Below are positions 12,801-24,130 of a stretch of DNA of 64,000 bases, piece after piece; position 1 is the first letter of the stretch, and each line of letters starts with the position of its first letter. Origin of the DNA: Fratercula arctica (taxonomy: Eukaryota; Chordata; Aves; Charadriiformes; Alcidae); assembly GCA_947846985.1 (NCBI GenBank), contig CANTUZ010000027.1, positions 2,973,535 through 3,037,534 of the forward strand, read 5' to 3'. The notes beneath the pieces are model-generated. The model searched no databases. It was not told the DNA's origin and saw only the letters and a program-made list of their open reading frames with translations. Both the position numbers and the translations under genes were made by a program.

Positions 12801-15800
12801 TGGTGGGTTTGGTGTCAGTAGAGGTGCTGATGGACACGGTGGAAGGCAAGGAGCTTGTCCTCATGGCTGTAGTAGAGGTGCTGCTGGTCATGGTGGAAGG
12901 AAAGGAGGTTGTTCCCATGGCTGTTGTAGAGCTGCTGGTGACCGTAGAGGTCTCAGTGGGGCTGGTGTGTGTGACGACCACAGAGGTGCTGGTGGGCGTT
13001 GAGGTTTCAGAGGTGCTGGTGGGCGTTGTGACCGCAGAGGTGCTGGGGGCCATGGAGGTTTCAGAGGTGCTGGTGGGTGCTGTGACTGCAGAGGTGCTGG
13101 AGGACGTGCTGACCATAGGGGTGCTGGTGGGCGTTGAGGTTTCAGAGGTGCTGGTGGGTGTTGAGGTTTCAGAGGTGCTGGTGGGCGTGGTTCCTATAGA
13201 AGTGAAGGTCTTTGTGGAGGTTGCACCAGTGCCGGCTGCTGTGGACATTTCCGCGGTCATTGAGGAGGTGGATATTTCTGAGGCGCTGGTGGTCATGGTG
13301 ACCATAGAGGTGCTGGTGGACATACCGGGTGTTGAAGTGACAATGGATGTAGTGACCCTAGAGGTGCTGATGGTGGTGGGGATTTCAGAGGTTCTGGTGA
13401 CCATGGAGGATTCAGAGGTGCTGGTGGCCGTGGAGGTTTCAGAGGTGCTGGTGGGTGTGGTGTCTGTAGAAGTGCTGGTGGACATGGTGGAAGGAAAGGA
13501 GGTTGTTCCCATGGCTGTTGTAGAGGTGGTCGTGTCTGTGGCGGTTTCAGCGCTGCTGGTGTGTGTGGTGACCACAGAGGTGCTGGTGGGCGTTGAGGTT
13601 TCAGAGGTGCTGGTGGGCTTGGTGTCAGTAGAGGTGCTGATGGACACGGTGGAAGGCAAGGAGCTTGTCCTCATGGCTGTAGTCGAGGTGCTGGTGGTCA
13701 TGGTGGAAGGAAAGGAGGTTGTTCCCATGGCTGTTGTAGAGCTGCTGGTGACCGTAGAGGTCTCAGCGGGGCTGGTGTGTGTGATGACCACAGAGGTGCT
13801 GGTGGGTGCGGTGTCAGTAGAGGTGCTGGTGGACATGGTGGAAGGCAAGGAGCTTGTACTCATGGCTGTTGTAGAGGTGCTCGTGTCTGTGGAGGTTTCA
13901 GTGGTGCTGGTGGTCATGGTGACCATAGAGGTGCTGGTGGTCTTGGTGGATGGAGAAATGCTTGTTCCCATGGTTGTTGTAGAGGTGCTCGTGTCTGTGG
14001 AGGTTTCAGCGCTGCTGGTGTGTGTGGTGACCACAGAGGTGCTGGTGGGCGTTGAGGTTTCAGAGGTGCTGGTGGGTTTGGTGTCAGTAGAGGTGCTGAT
14101 GGACACGGTGGAAGGCAAGGAGCTTGTCCTCATGGCTGTAGTCGAGGTGCTGGTGGTCATGGTGGAAGGAAAGGAGGTTGTTCCCATGGCTGTTGTAGAG
14201 CTGCTGGTGACTGTAGAGGTCTCAGCGGGGCTGGTGTGTGTGACGACCACAGAGGTGCTGGTGGGCGTTGAGGTTTCAGAGGTGCTGGTGGGCGTTGTGA
14301 CCGCAGAGGTGCTGGGGGCCATGGAGGTTTCAGAGGTGCTGGTGGGTGCTGTGACTGCAGAGGTGCTGGAGGACGTGCTGACCATAGGGGTGCTGGTGGG
14401 CGTTGAGGTTTCAGAGGTGCTGGTGGGTGTTGAGGTTTCAGAGGTGCTGGTGGGCGTGGTTCCTATAGAAGTGAAGGTCTTTGTGGAGGTTGCACCAGTG
14501 CCGGCTGCTGTGGACATTTCCGCGGTCATTGAGGAGGTGGATATTTCTGAGGCGCTGGTGGTCATGGTGACCATAGAGGTGCTGGTGGACATACCGGGTG
14601 TTGAAGTGACAGTGGATGTAGTGACCCTAGAGGTGCTGATGGTGGTGGGGATTTCAGAGGTTCTGGTGACCATGGAGGATTCAGAGGTGCTGGTGGCCGT
14701 GGAGGTTTCAGAGGTGCTGGTGGGTGTGGTGTCTGTAGAAGTGCTGGTGGACATGGTGGAAGGAAAGGAGGTTGTTCCCATGGCTGTTGTAGAGGTGGTC
14801 GTGTCTGTGGCGGTTTCAGCGCTGCTGGTGTGTGTGGTGACCACAGAGGTGCTGGTGGGCGTTGAGGTTTCAGAGGTGCTGGTGGGCTTGGTGTCAGTAG
14901 AGGTGCTGATGGACACGGTGGAAGGCAAGGAGCTTGTCCTCATGGCTGTAGTCGAGGTGCTGGTGGTCATGGTGGAAGGAAAGGAGGTTGTTCCCATGGC
15001 TGTTGTAGAGCTGCTGGTGACCGTAGAGGTCTCAGCGGGGCTGGTGTGTGTGATGACCACAGAGGTGCTGGTGGGTGCGGTGTCAGTAGAGGTGCTGGTG
15101 GACATGGTGGAAGGCAAGGAGCTTGTACTCATGGCTGTTGTAGAGGTGCTCGTGTCTGTGGAGGTTTCTGTGGTGCTGGTGGGCATGGTGACCATAGAGG
15201 TGCTACTGGGCATTGAGATTTCAGAGGTGCTGGTGACCGTGGAGGTTTCAGAGGTGCTGGTGGGCGTGGTTCCTCTAGAAGTGAAGGTGGCTGTGGAGGT
15301 TCCACCAGTGCTGGCTGCTGTGGACATTTCCGAGGTCATTGAGGAGGTGGATATTTCTGAGGAGCTGGTGGGTGTGGTGACCACAGAGGTGCTACTGGGC
15401 ATTGAGATTTCAGAGGTGCTGGTGGGCGTGGTTCCTATAGAAGTGAAGGTGTTTGTGGGCGTTCCACCAGTGCTCGCTACTGTGGACATTTCCGAGGTCA
15501 TTAAGGAGGTGGATATTTCTGAGGAGCTGGTGGTCATGGTGACCATAGAGGTGCTGGTGGTCTTGGTGAATGGAGAAATGCTTGTTCCCATGGTTGTTGT
15601 AGAGGTGCTCGTGTCTGTGGAGGTTTCAGCGCTGCTGGTGTGTGTGGTGACCACAGAGGTGCTGGTGGGCGTTGAGGTTTCAGAGGTGCTGGTGGGTGTG
15701 GTGTCTGTAGAAGTGCTGGTGGACATGGTGGAAGGAAAGGAGGTTGTTCCCATGGCTGTTGTAGAGGTGCTCGTGTCTGTGGCGGTTTCAGCGCTGCTGG

Positions 15801-18800
15801 TGTGTGTGGTGACCACAGAGGTGCTGGTGGGCGTTGAGGTTTCAGAGGTGCTGGTGGGTTTGGTGTCAGTAGAGGTGCTGATGGACACGGTGGAAGGCAA
15901 GGAGCTTGTCCTCATGGCTGTAGTAGAGGTGCTGCTGGTCATGGTGGAAGGAAAGGAGGTTGTTCCCATGGCTGTTGTAGAGCTGCTGGTGACCGTAGAG
16001 GTCTCAGCGGGGCTGGTGTGTGTGACGACCACAGAGGTGCTGGTGGGCGTTGAGGTTTCAGAGGTGCTGGTGGGCGTTGTGACCGCAGAGGTGCTGGGGG
16101 CCATGGAGGTTTCAGAGGTGCTGGTGGGTGCTGTGACTGCAGAGGTGCTGGAGGACGTGCTGACCATAGGGGTGCTGGTGGGCGTTGAGGTTTCAGAGGT
16201 GCTGGTGGGCGTGGTTCCTATAGAAGTGAAGGTCTTTGTGGAGGTTGCACCAGTGCCGGCTGTTGTGGACATTTCCAAGGTCATTGAGGAGGTGGATATT
16301 TCTGAGGAGCTGGTGGGTGTGGTGACCACAGAGGTGCTACTGGGCGTTGAGGTTTCAGAGGTGCTGGTGGACGTGGTTCCTATAGAAGTGAAGGTGTTTG
16401 TGGGCGTTCCACCAGTGCTCGCTACTGTGGACATTTCCGAGGTCATTAAGGAGGTGGATATTTCTGAGGAGCTGGTGGTCATGGTGACCATAGAGGTGCT
16501 GGTGGTCTTGGTGGATGGAGAAATGCTTGTTCCCATGGTTGTCGTAGAGGTGCTCGTGTCTGTGGAGGTTTCAGCGGTGCTCGTGTGTGTGGTGACCACA
16601 GAGGTGCTGGTGGGCGTTGAGGTTTCAGAGGTGCTGGTGGGTTTGGTGTCAGTAGAGGTGCTGATGGACACGGTGGAAGGCAAGGAGCTTGTCCTCATGG
16701 CTGTAGTAGAGGTGCTGGTGGTCATGGTGGAAGGAAAGGAGGTTGTTCCCATGGCTGTTGTAGAGCTGCTGGTGACTGTAGAGGTCTCAGTGGGGCTGGT
16801 GTGTGTGACGACCACAGAGGTGCTGGTGGGCGTTGAGGTTTCAGAGGTGCTGGTGGGCGTTGTGAGCGCAGAGGTGCTGGGGGCCATGGAGGTTTCAGAG
16901 GTGCTGGTGGGTGCTGTGACTGCAGAGGTGCTGGAGGACGTGCTGACCACAGGGGTGCTGGTGGGTGTTGAGGTTTCAGAGGTGCTGGTGGGCGTTGAGG
17001 TTTCAGAGGTGCTGGTGGGCATTGAGGTTTCAGCGATGCTGGAGGGCATGGAGATGCCAGAAGAGGTGGTGGGCGTGGAGATCATGGAGATGCTACTGGA
17101 TGTTGAGGTTTCAGAGGTGCTGGTGGACATGCTGGGTGTTGGAGTGACGGTGGATGTAGTGAGCATAGAGGTGGGGGTGGTGGTCGTGATTTCGGAGCTC
17201 CTGGTGACCGTGGAGGTTTCAGAGGTGCTGGTGGGCGTGGTTCCTATAGAAGTGAAGGTGTTTGTGGAGGTTCCACCAGTGCCGGCTGCTGTGGACATTT
17301 CCGCGGTCATTGAGGAGGTGGATATTTCTGAGGAGCTGGTGGGTGTGGTGACCACAGAGGAGCTGATGGACATGGTGAATGGAGCGGTGCTTCTTCCCAT
17401 GGTTGTTGTAGAGATGCTGGTGGCTGTGGAGGTTTCAGTGGGGCTGGTGGGCGTTGTGACCACCGAGGTGCTGGAGGGCATGGAGATTTCAGAGGTGCTG
17501 GTGGGTGTGGAGACCATAGAGCTGCTACTGGGCGTTGAGATTTCCGAGGTGCTGGTGGTCCTGGTGGCTGTTGAAGTGATGGTGGATGTATTGAGTGTAG
17601 AGGTGGGGGTGGTGGTGGGGATTTCGGAGGTGCTGGAGGGCGTGGTGACTGTAGACATGCTGGTGGCCGTGGAGGTTTCAGCGGTGCTGGCGGGTGTGGT
17701 GGGCCCAGAGGGGCTGGTGGACGTGATGGAAGGAAGGGAGCTTGTTGCCGTGGCTGTTGTAGAGGTAGCAGTGGCTCTGGAGATGTCAGAGGTGCTGGGG
17801 GCCATGGAGGTTTCAGAGGTGCTGGTGGGTGCTGTGACTGCAGAGGTGCTGGAGGACGTGCTGACCACAGGGGTGCTGGTGGGCGTTGAGGTTTCAGAGG
17901 TACTGGTGGGTGTTGAGGTTTCAGAGGTGCTGGTGGGCGTGGTTCCTATAGAAGTGAAGGTCTTTGTGGAGGTTGCACCAGTGCCGGCTGCTGTGGACAT
18001 TTCCGCGGTCATTGAGGAGGTGGATATTTCAGAGGCGCTGGTGGTCATGGTGACCACAGAGGTGCTGGTGGACATACCGGGTGTTGAAGTGACACTGGAT
18101 GTAGTAACTCTAGAGGTGCTGATGGTGGTGGGGATTTCAGAGGTTCTGGTGACCATGGAGGATTCAGAGGTGCTGGTGGGCGTTGAGGTTTCAGAGGTGC
18201 TGGTGGGTGTGGTGTCTGTAGAAGTGCTGGTGGACATGGTGGAAGGAAAGGAGGTTGTTCCCATGGCTGTTGTAGAGGTGCTCGTGTCTGTGGTGGTTTC
18301 AGCGCTGCTGGTGTGTGTGGTGACCACAGAGGTGCTGGTGGGCGTTGAGGTTTCAGAGGTGCTGGTGGGCGTTGTGACCGCAGAGGTGCTGGGGGCCATG
18401 GAGGTTTCAGAGGTGCTGGTGGGTGCTGTGACTGCAGAGGTGCTGGAGGACGTGCTGACCACAGAGGTGCTGGTGGGCGTTGAGGTTTCAGAGGTGCTGG
18501 TGGGTGTTGAGGTTTCAGAGGTGCTGGTGGGCGTGGTTCCTATAGAAGTGAAGGTGTTTGTGGGCGTTCCACCAGTGCTCGCTATTGTGGACATTTCCGA
18601 GGTCATTAAGGAGGTGGATATTTCTGAGGAGCTGGTGGTCATGGTGACCATAGAGGTGCTGGTGGTCTTGGTGGATGGAGAAATGCTTGTTCCCATGGTT
18701 GTTGTAGAGGTGCTCGTGTCTGTGGAGGTTTCAGCGCTGCTGGTGTGTGTGGTGACCACAGAGGTGCTGGTGGGCGTTGAGGTTTCAGAGGTGCTGGTGG

Positions 18801-20280
18801 GCTTGGTGTCAGTAGAGGTGCTGATGGACACGGTGGAAGGCAAGGAGCTTGTCCTCATGGCTGTAGTCGAGGTGCTGCTGGTCATGGTGGAAGGAAAGGA
18901 GGTTGTTCCCATGGCTGTTGTAGAGCTGCTGGTGACCGTAGAGGTCTCAGCGGGGCTGGTGTGTGTGACGACCACAGAGGTGCTGGTGGGTGCGGTGTCA
19001 GTAGAGGTGCTGGTGGACATGGTGGAAGGCAAGGAGCTTGTACTCATGGCTGTTGTAGAGGTGCTCGTGTCTGTGGAGGTTTCAGTGGTGCTGGTGGGCA
19101 TGGTGACCATAGAGGTGCTACTGGGCATTGAGATTTCAGAGGTGCTGGTGACCGTGGAGGTTTCAGAGGTGCTGGTGGGCGTGGTTCCTCTAGAAGTGAA
19201 GGTGGCTGTGGAGGTTCCACCAGTGCTGGCTGCTGTGGACATTTCCGAGGTCATTGAGGAGGTGGATATTTCTGAGGAGCTGGTGGGTGTGGTGACCACA
19301 GAGGTGCTACTGGGCGTTGAGGTTTCAGAGGTGCTGGTGGGCGTGGTTCCTATAGAAGTGAAGGTGTTTGTGGGCGTTCCACCAGTGCTCGCTACTGTGG
19401 ACATTTCCGAGGTCATTGAGGAGGTGGATATTTCTGAGGAGCTGGTGGTCATGGTGACCATAGAGGTGCTGGTGGTCTTGGTGGATGGAGAAATGCTTGT
19501 TCCCATGGCTGTTGTAGAGGTGCTCGTGTCTGTGGAGGTTTCAGCGCTGCTGGTGTGTGTGGTGACCACAGAGGTGCTGGTGGGCGTTGAGGTTTCAGAG
19601 GTGCTGGTGGGTTTGGTGTCAGTAGAGGTGCTGATGGACACGGTGGAAGGCAAGGAGCTTGTCCTCATGGCTGTAGTAGAGGTGCTGGTGGTCATGGTGG
19701 AAGGAAAGGAGGTTGTTCCCATGGCTGTTGTAGAGCTGCTGGTGACTGTAGAGGTCTCAGTGGGGCTGGTGTGTGTGACGACCACAGAGGTGCTGGTGGG
19801 CGTTGAGGTTTCAGAGGTGCTGGTGGGCGTTGAGGTTTCAGAGGTGCTGGTGGGCGTTGTGAGCGCAGAGGTGCTGGGGGCCATGGAGGTTTCTGAGGTG
19901 CTGGTGGGTGCTGTGACTGCAGAGGTGCTGGAGGACGTGCTGACCACAGGGGTGCTGGTGGGCGTTGAGGTTTCAGAGGTGCTGGTGGGTGTTGAGGTTT
20001 CAGAGGTGCTGGTGGGCATTGAGGTTTCAGCGATGCTGGAGGGCATGGAGATGCCAGAAGAGGTGGTGGGCGTGGAGATCATGGAGATGCTACTGGACGT
20101 TGAGGTTTCAGAGGTGCTGGTGGACATGCTGGGTGTTGGAGTGACGGTGGATGTAGTGAGCATAGAGGTGGGGGTGGTGGTCGTGATTTCGGAGCTCCTG
20201 GTGACCGTGGAGGTTTCAGAGGTGCTGGTGGGCGTGGTTCCTATAGAAGTGAAGGTGTTTGTGGAGGTTCCACCAGTGCC
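1..20280 (-). CDS. Giant mucin-like Ser/Thr/Pro-rich repeat domain (partial, uninterrupted frame)
   Basis: Read on the minus strand in the frame whose codons occupy positions 1-3, 4-6 and so on, this stretch is open for about 6,760 codons and runs off the left edge. It is dominated by Thr, Ser, Pro, Val, Glu and Met in a 9-residue unit close to TPTSTSETS, varied as VVTTHTSSAETS, TTMGTSISPST and TSSSEISTS. Such a composition is that of a densely O-glycosylated mucin PTS domain. No Cys-rich (VWD, CysD, CK) module, signal peptide or membrane segment is visible, so the specific mucin cannot be named. I saw no in-frame stop: minus-strand stops would need particular Tyr, His or Gln codons in the opposite frame, and the few present all give Trp or Cys. 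The size suggests one giant exon. A non-coding repeat open by chance is the alternative; strand choice is inferred from composition. Confidence 0.62.
965..1330 (-). repeat. Degenerate 75-93 bp repeat with a conserved Trp, inside the mucin-like frame
   Basis: The element GGCTCAGTGG recurs at 977, 1067, 1160 and 1235. On the minus strand it encodes a repeat of about 25-31 residues carrying TWTSGNTE or close variants (AWTSGNTVE, TWPSGKTEE) and a TSATTEPTT tail. Tryptophan is otherwise nearly absent from the domain, so its retention in three of the units is notable. This segment is less homogenised than the 27-bp arrays and looks older. Confidence 0.6.
1420..9000 (-). repeat. 27-bp unit array with 1863-bp higher-order repeat (family A)
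   Basis: The basic unit is 27 bp (plus strand GAGGTTTCAGAGGTGCTGG plus TGGGCGTT), nine codons of the mucin-like frame. Units are organised in blocks. One marker, AGGAAGGGAG followed by CTTGTTGCC, recurs near 2510, 3961, 5824, 7687 and 8800, and again near 17730 and 20730. From 3961 to 5824 to 7687 the spacing is exactly 1863 bp both times. Another marker at 3051, 4941 and 6804 is spaced 1890 and 1863 bp; the 27-bp surplus is one extra unit near 3420-3470. All spacings are multiples of three, so the reading frame is preserved. Confidence 0.85.
9000..20280 (-). repeat. 27-bp unit array with higher-order repeat family B
   Basis: This part is a mosaic of a second block family. The plus-strand marker GGTGGAAGGCAAGGAGCTTG followed by TCCTC recurs about 12 times here (first near 9303, last near 19640) and about 7 more times up to 29290. 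Spacing is irregular, roughly 0.5-2.2 kb, because blocks are shuffled and internally expanded. A family A block is inserted again at about 17.3-17.9 kb. On the minus strand these blocks encode TSSLPSTVSIS and TTSFPSTMTSS type Thr/Ser-rich segments, in the same open frame as the rest of the domain. Confidence 0.8.
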
Positions 20281-23200
20281 TGGCTGCTGTGGACATTTCC
20301 GCGGTCATTGAGGGAGGTGGATATTTCTGAGGAGGGTGGTGGTGTGGTGACCACAGAGGAGCTGATGGACATGGTGAATGGAGCGGTGCTTCTTCCCATG
20401 TGTTGTTGTAGAGATGCTGGTGGCTGGGAGGTTTCAGTGGGGCTGGTGGGCGTTGTGACCACCGAGGTGCTGGAGGGCATGGAGATTTCAGAGGTGCTGG
20501 TGGGTGTGGAGACCATAGAGCTGCTACTGGGCGTTGAGATTTCCGAGGTGCTGGTGGTCCTGGTGGCTGTTGAAGTGATGGTGGATGTATTGAGTGTAGA
20601 GGGTGGGGGGTGGTGGTGGGGATTTCGGAGGTGCTGGAGGGCGTGGTGACTGTAGACATGCTGGTGGCCGTGGAGGTTTCAGCGGTGCTGGCGGGTGTGG
20701 TGGGCCCAGAGGGGCTGGTGGACGTGATGGAAGGAAGGGAGCTTGTTGCCGTGGCTGTTGTAGAGGTAGCAGTGGCTCTGGAGATGTCAGAGGTGCTGGG
20801 GGCCATGGAGGTTTCAGAGGTGCTGGTGGGTGCTGTGACTGCAGAGGTGCTGGAGGACGTGCTGACCACAGGGGTGCTGGTGGGCGTTGAGGTTTCAGAG
20901 GTGCTGGTGGGTGTTGAGGTTTCAGAGGTGCTGGTGGGCGTGGTTCCTATAGAAGTGAAGGTCTTTGTGGAGGTTGCACCAGTGCCGGCTGAATGTGGAC
21001 ATTTCCGCGGTCATTGAGGAGGTGGATATTTCAGAGGCGCTGGTGGGTGTGGTGACCATAGAGGTGCTGGTGGGCGTTGAGGTTTCAGAGGTGCTGGTGG
21101 GCGTTGTGACCGCAGAGGTGCTGGGGGCCATGGAGGTTTCAGAGGTGCTGGTGGGTGCTGTGACTGCAGAGGTGCTGGAGGACGTGCTGACCACAGAGGT
21201 GCTGGTGGGCGTTGAGGTTTCAGAGGTGCTGGTGGGTGTTGAGGTTTCAGAGGTGCTGGTGGGCGTGGTTCCTATAGAAGTGAAGGTGTTTGTGGGCGTT
21301 CCACCAGTGCTCGCTACTGTGGACATTTCCGAGGTCATTAAGGAGGTGGATATTTCTGAGGAGCTGGTGGTCATGGTGACCATAGAGGTGCTGGTGGTCT
21401 TGGTGGATGGAGAAATGCTTGTTCCCATGGTTGTTGTAGAGGTGCTCGTGTCTGTGGAGGTTTCAGTGGTGCTGGTGGGCATGGTGACCATAGAGGTGCT
21501 GGTGGGCGTTGAGGTTTCAGAGGTGCTGGTGGGTGTGGTGTCTGTAGAAGTGCTGGTGGACATGGTGGAAGGAAAGGAGGTTGTTCCCATGGCTGTTGTA
21601 GAGGTGCTCGTGTCTGTGGCGGTGGTTTTCAGCGCTTCTGCTGTGTGTGTGGTGACCACAGAGGTGCTGGTGGGCGTTGAGGTTTCAGAGGTCTGTGGGT
21701 TGGTGTCAGTAGAGGTGCTGATGGACACGGTGGAAGGCAAGGAGCTTGTCCTCATGGCTGTAGTAGAGGTGCTGCTGGTCATGGTGGAAGGAAAGGAGGT
21801 TGTTCCCATGGCTGTTGTAGAGCTGCTGGTGACCGTAGAGGTCTCAGCGGGGCTGGTGTGTGTGATGACCACAGAGGTGCTGGTGGGTGCGGTGTCAGTA
21901 GAGGTGCTGGTGGACATGGTGGAAGGCAAGGAGCTTGTACTCATGGCTGTTGTAGAGGTGCTCGTGTCTGTGGAGGTTTCAGTGGTGCTGGTGGGCATGG
22001 TGACCATAGAGGTGCTACTGGGCATTGAGATTTCAGAGGTGCTGGTGACCGTGGAGGTTTCAGAGGTGCTGGTGGGCGTGGTTCCTATAGAAGTGAAGGT
22101 GGCTGTGGAGGTTCCACCAGTGCTGGCTGCTGTGGACATTTCCGAGGTCATTGAGGAGGTGGATATTTCTGAGGAGCTGGTGGGTGTGGTGACCACAGAG
22201 GTGCTACTGGGCGTTGAGGTTTCAGAGGTGCTGGTGGGCGTGGTTCCTATAGAAGTGAAGGTGTTTGTGGGCGTTCCACCGAGTGCTCGCTACTGTGGAC
22301 ATTTCCTGAGGTCATTAAGGAGGTGGATATTTCTGAGGAGCTGGTGGTCATGGTGACCATAGAGGTGCTGGTGGTCTTGGTGGATGGAGAAATGCTTGTT
22401 CCCATGGTTGTTGTAGAGGTGCTCGTGTCTGTGGAGGTTTCAGCGCTGCTGGTGTGTGTGGTGACCACAGAGGTGCTGGTGGGCGTTGAGGTTTCAGAGG
22501 TGCTGGTGGGTGTGGTGTCAGTAGAGGTGCTGATGGACATGGTGGAAGGCAAGGAGCTTGTCCTCATGGCTGTAGTAGAGGTGCTGCTGGTCATGGTGGA
22601 AGGAAAGGAGGTTGTTCCCATGGCTGTTGTAGAGCTGCTGGTGACCGTAGAGGTCTCAGCGGGGCTGGTGTGTGTGATGACCACAGAGGTGCTGGTGGGT
22701 GCGGTGTCAGTAGAGGTGCTGGTGGACATGGTGGAAGGCAAGGAGCTTGTACTCATGGCTGTTGTAGAGGTGCTCGTGTCTGTGGAGGTTTCAGTGGTGC
22801 TGGTGGGCATGGTGACCATAGAGGTGCTACTGGGCATTGAGATTTCAGAGGTGCTGGTGACCGTGGAGGTTTCAGAGGTGCTGGTGGGCGTGGTTCCTCT
22901 AGAAGTGAAGGTGGCTGTGGAGGTTCCACCAGTGCTGGCTGCTGTGGACATTTCCGAGGTCATTGAGGAGGTGGATATTTCTGAGGGGGCTGGTGGGTGT
23001 GGTGACCACAGAGGTGCTACTGGGCGTTGAGGTTTCAGAGGTGCTGGTGGGCGTGGTTCCTATAGAAGTGAAGGTGTTTGTGGGCGTTCCACCAGTGCTC
23101 GCTACTGTGGACATTTCCGAGGTCATTAGGAGGTGGATATTTCTGAGGAGCTGGTGGTCATGGTGTGACACAAGAGAGGTGCCTGGGTGTGGCCGTGGAG

Positions 23201-24130
23201 GTTTCAGAGGTGTGGTGGGTGTGGTGTCTGTAGAAGTGCTGGTGGACATGGTGGAAGGAAAGGAGGTTGTTCCCATGGCTGTTGTAGAGGTGCTCGTGTC
23301 TGTGGCGGTTTCAGCGCTGCTGGTGTGTGTGGTGACCACAGAGGTGCTGGTGGGCGTTGAGGTTTCAGAGGTGCTGGTGGGCGTTGAGCAGAGGTGCTGG
23401 GGGCCATGGAGGTGTCAGAGGTGCTGGTGGGTGCTGTGACTGCAGAGTGCTGGAGGACGTGCTGACCATAGGGGTGCTGTGGGTGTGAGGTTTCAGAGGT
23501 GCTGGTGGCGTGGTTCCTATAGAAGTGAAGGTCTTTGTGGAGGTTGCACCAGTGCTGGCTGTTGTGGACGTTGCCGAGGTCATTGAGGAGGTGGATATTT
23601 CTGAGGTGCTGGTGGGTGTGGTGACCACAGAGGTGCTGGTGGGCGTTGAGGTTTCAGAGGTGCTGGTGGGCGTGGTTCCTATAGAAGTGAAGGTGTTGTG
23701 GAGCGTTCCAACGCATGCTCGCTACTGTGGACATTTCGAGGTCATGTAAGGAGGTGTGTGATAGGTTCGAGGAGCTGGTGGTCATGGTGTTAGAGGTGCT
23801 GGTGGCTTGGTGGATGGAGAGGAGCTGTCCCATGGTTGTTGTAGAGGTGCTCGTGGTCGTGGAGGTTTCAGCGCTGCTGGTGTGTGTGGTGACCACAGAG
23901 GTGCTGGTGGGCGTTGAGGTTTAGAGGTGCTGGTGGTTTGGTGGTGTTGGAAGTGAAGGCAGGATGTCATGGCTGTAGTAGAGGTGCTGTGGTCATGGTG
24001 GAAGAAAGGAGGTTGTTCCATGGCTGTTGTAGAGCTGCTCGTGCTGTAGAGGTCTCAGCGGGGCTGGTGTGTGATGACCACAGAGGTGCTGGTGGGCGTG
24101 AGGAAGAGAGGTGCTTGTGGACATGGGGGA
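20281..24130 (-). pseudogene. Frame-broken part of the mucin-like repeat (dense indels)
   Basis: Repeat blocks here match those to the left but carry many one- or two-base changes in length. Examples against the parallel copy at 17.2-18.0 kb: an extra T at 20281 (GTGCCTGGCTG for GTGCCGGCTG), an extra G near 20313, CCCATGTGTTG for CCCATGGTTG near 20400, and GGCTGAATGTGG for GGCTGCTGTGG near 20990. Further ones lie near 21625, 22281, 22305 and 22985, with a very disturbed zone at 23150-24110. Both strands' long frames break here. Clustering of indels in an otherwise frame-clean array suggests unpolished or collapsed assembly rather than a real pseudogene, but decay cannot be excluded. Confidence 0.6.

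Noticed and set aside
125..20311. Plus-strand 6728-codon open frame as a real protein (VEVLVG repeats)
   Set aside because: It starts at an arbitrary GTG after a stop, is almost only Val, Glu, Leu, Gly and Ser, and is exactly antisense to a Ser/Thr-rich frame with mucin composition. Repeat structure explains its openness.
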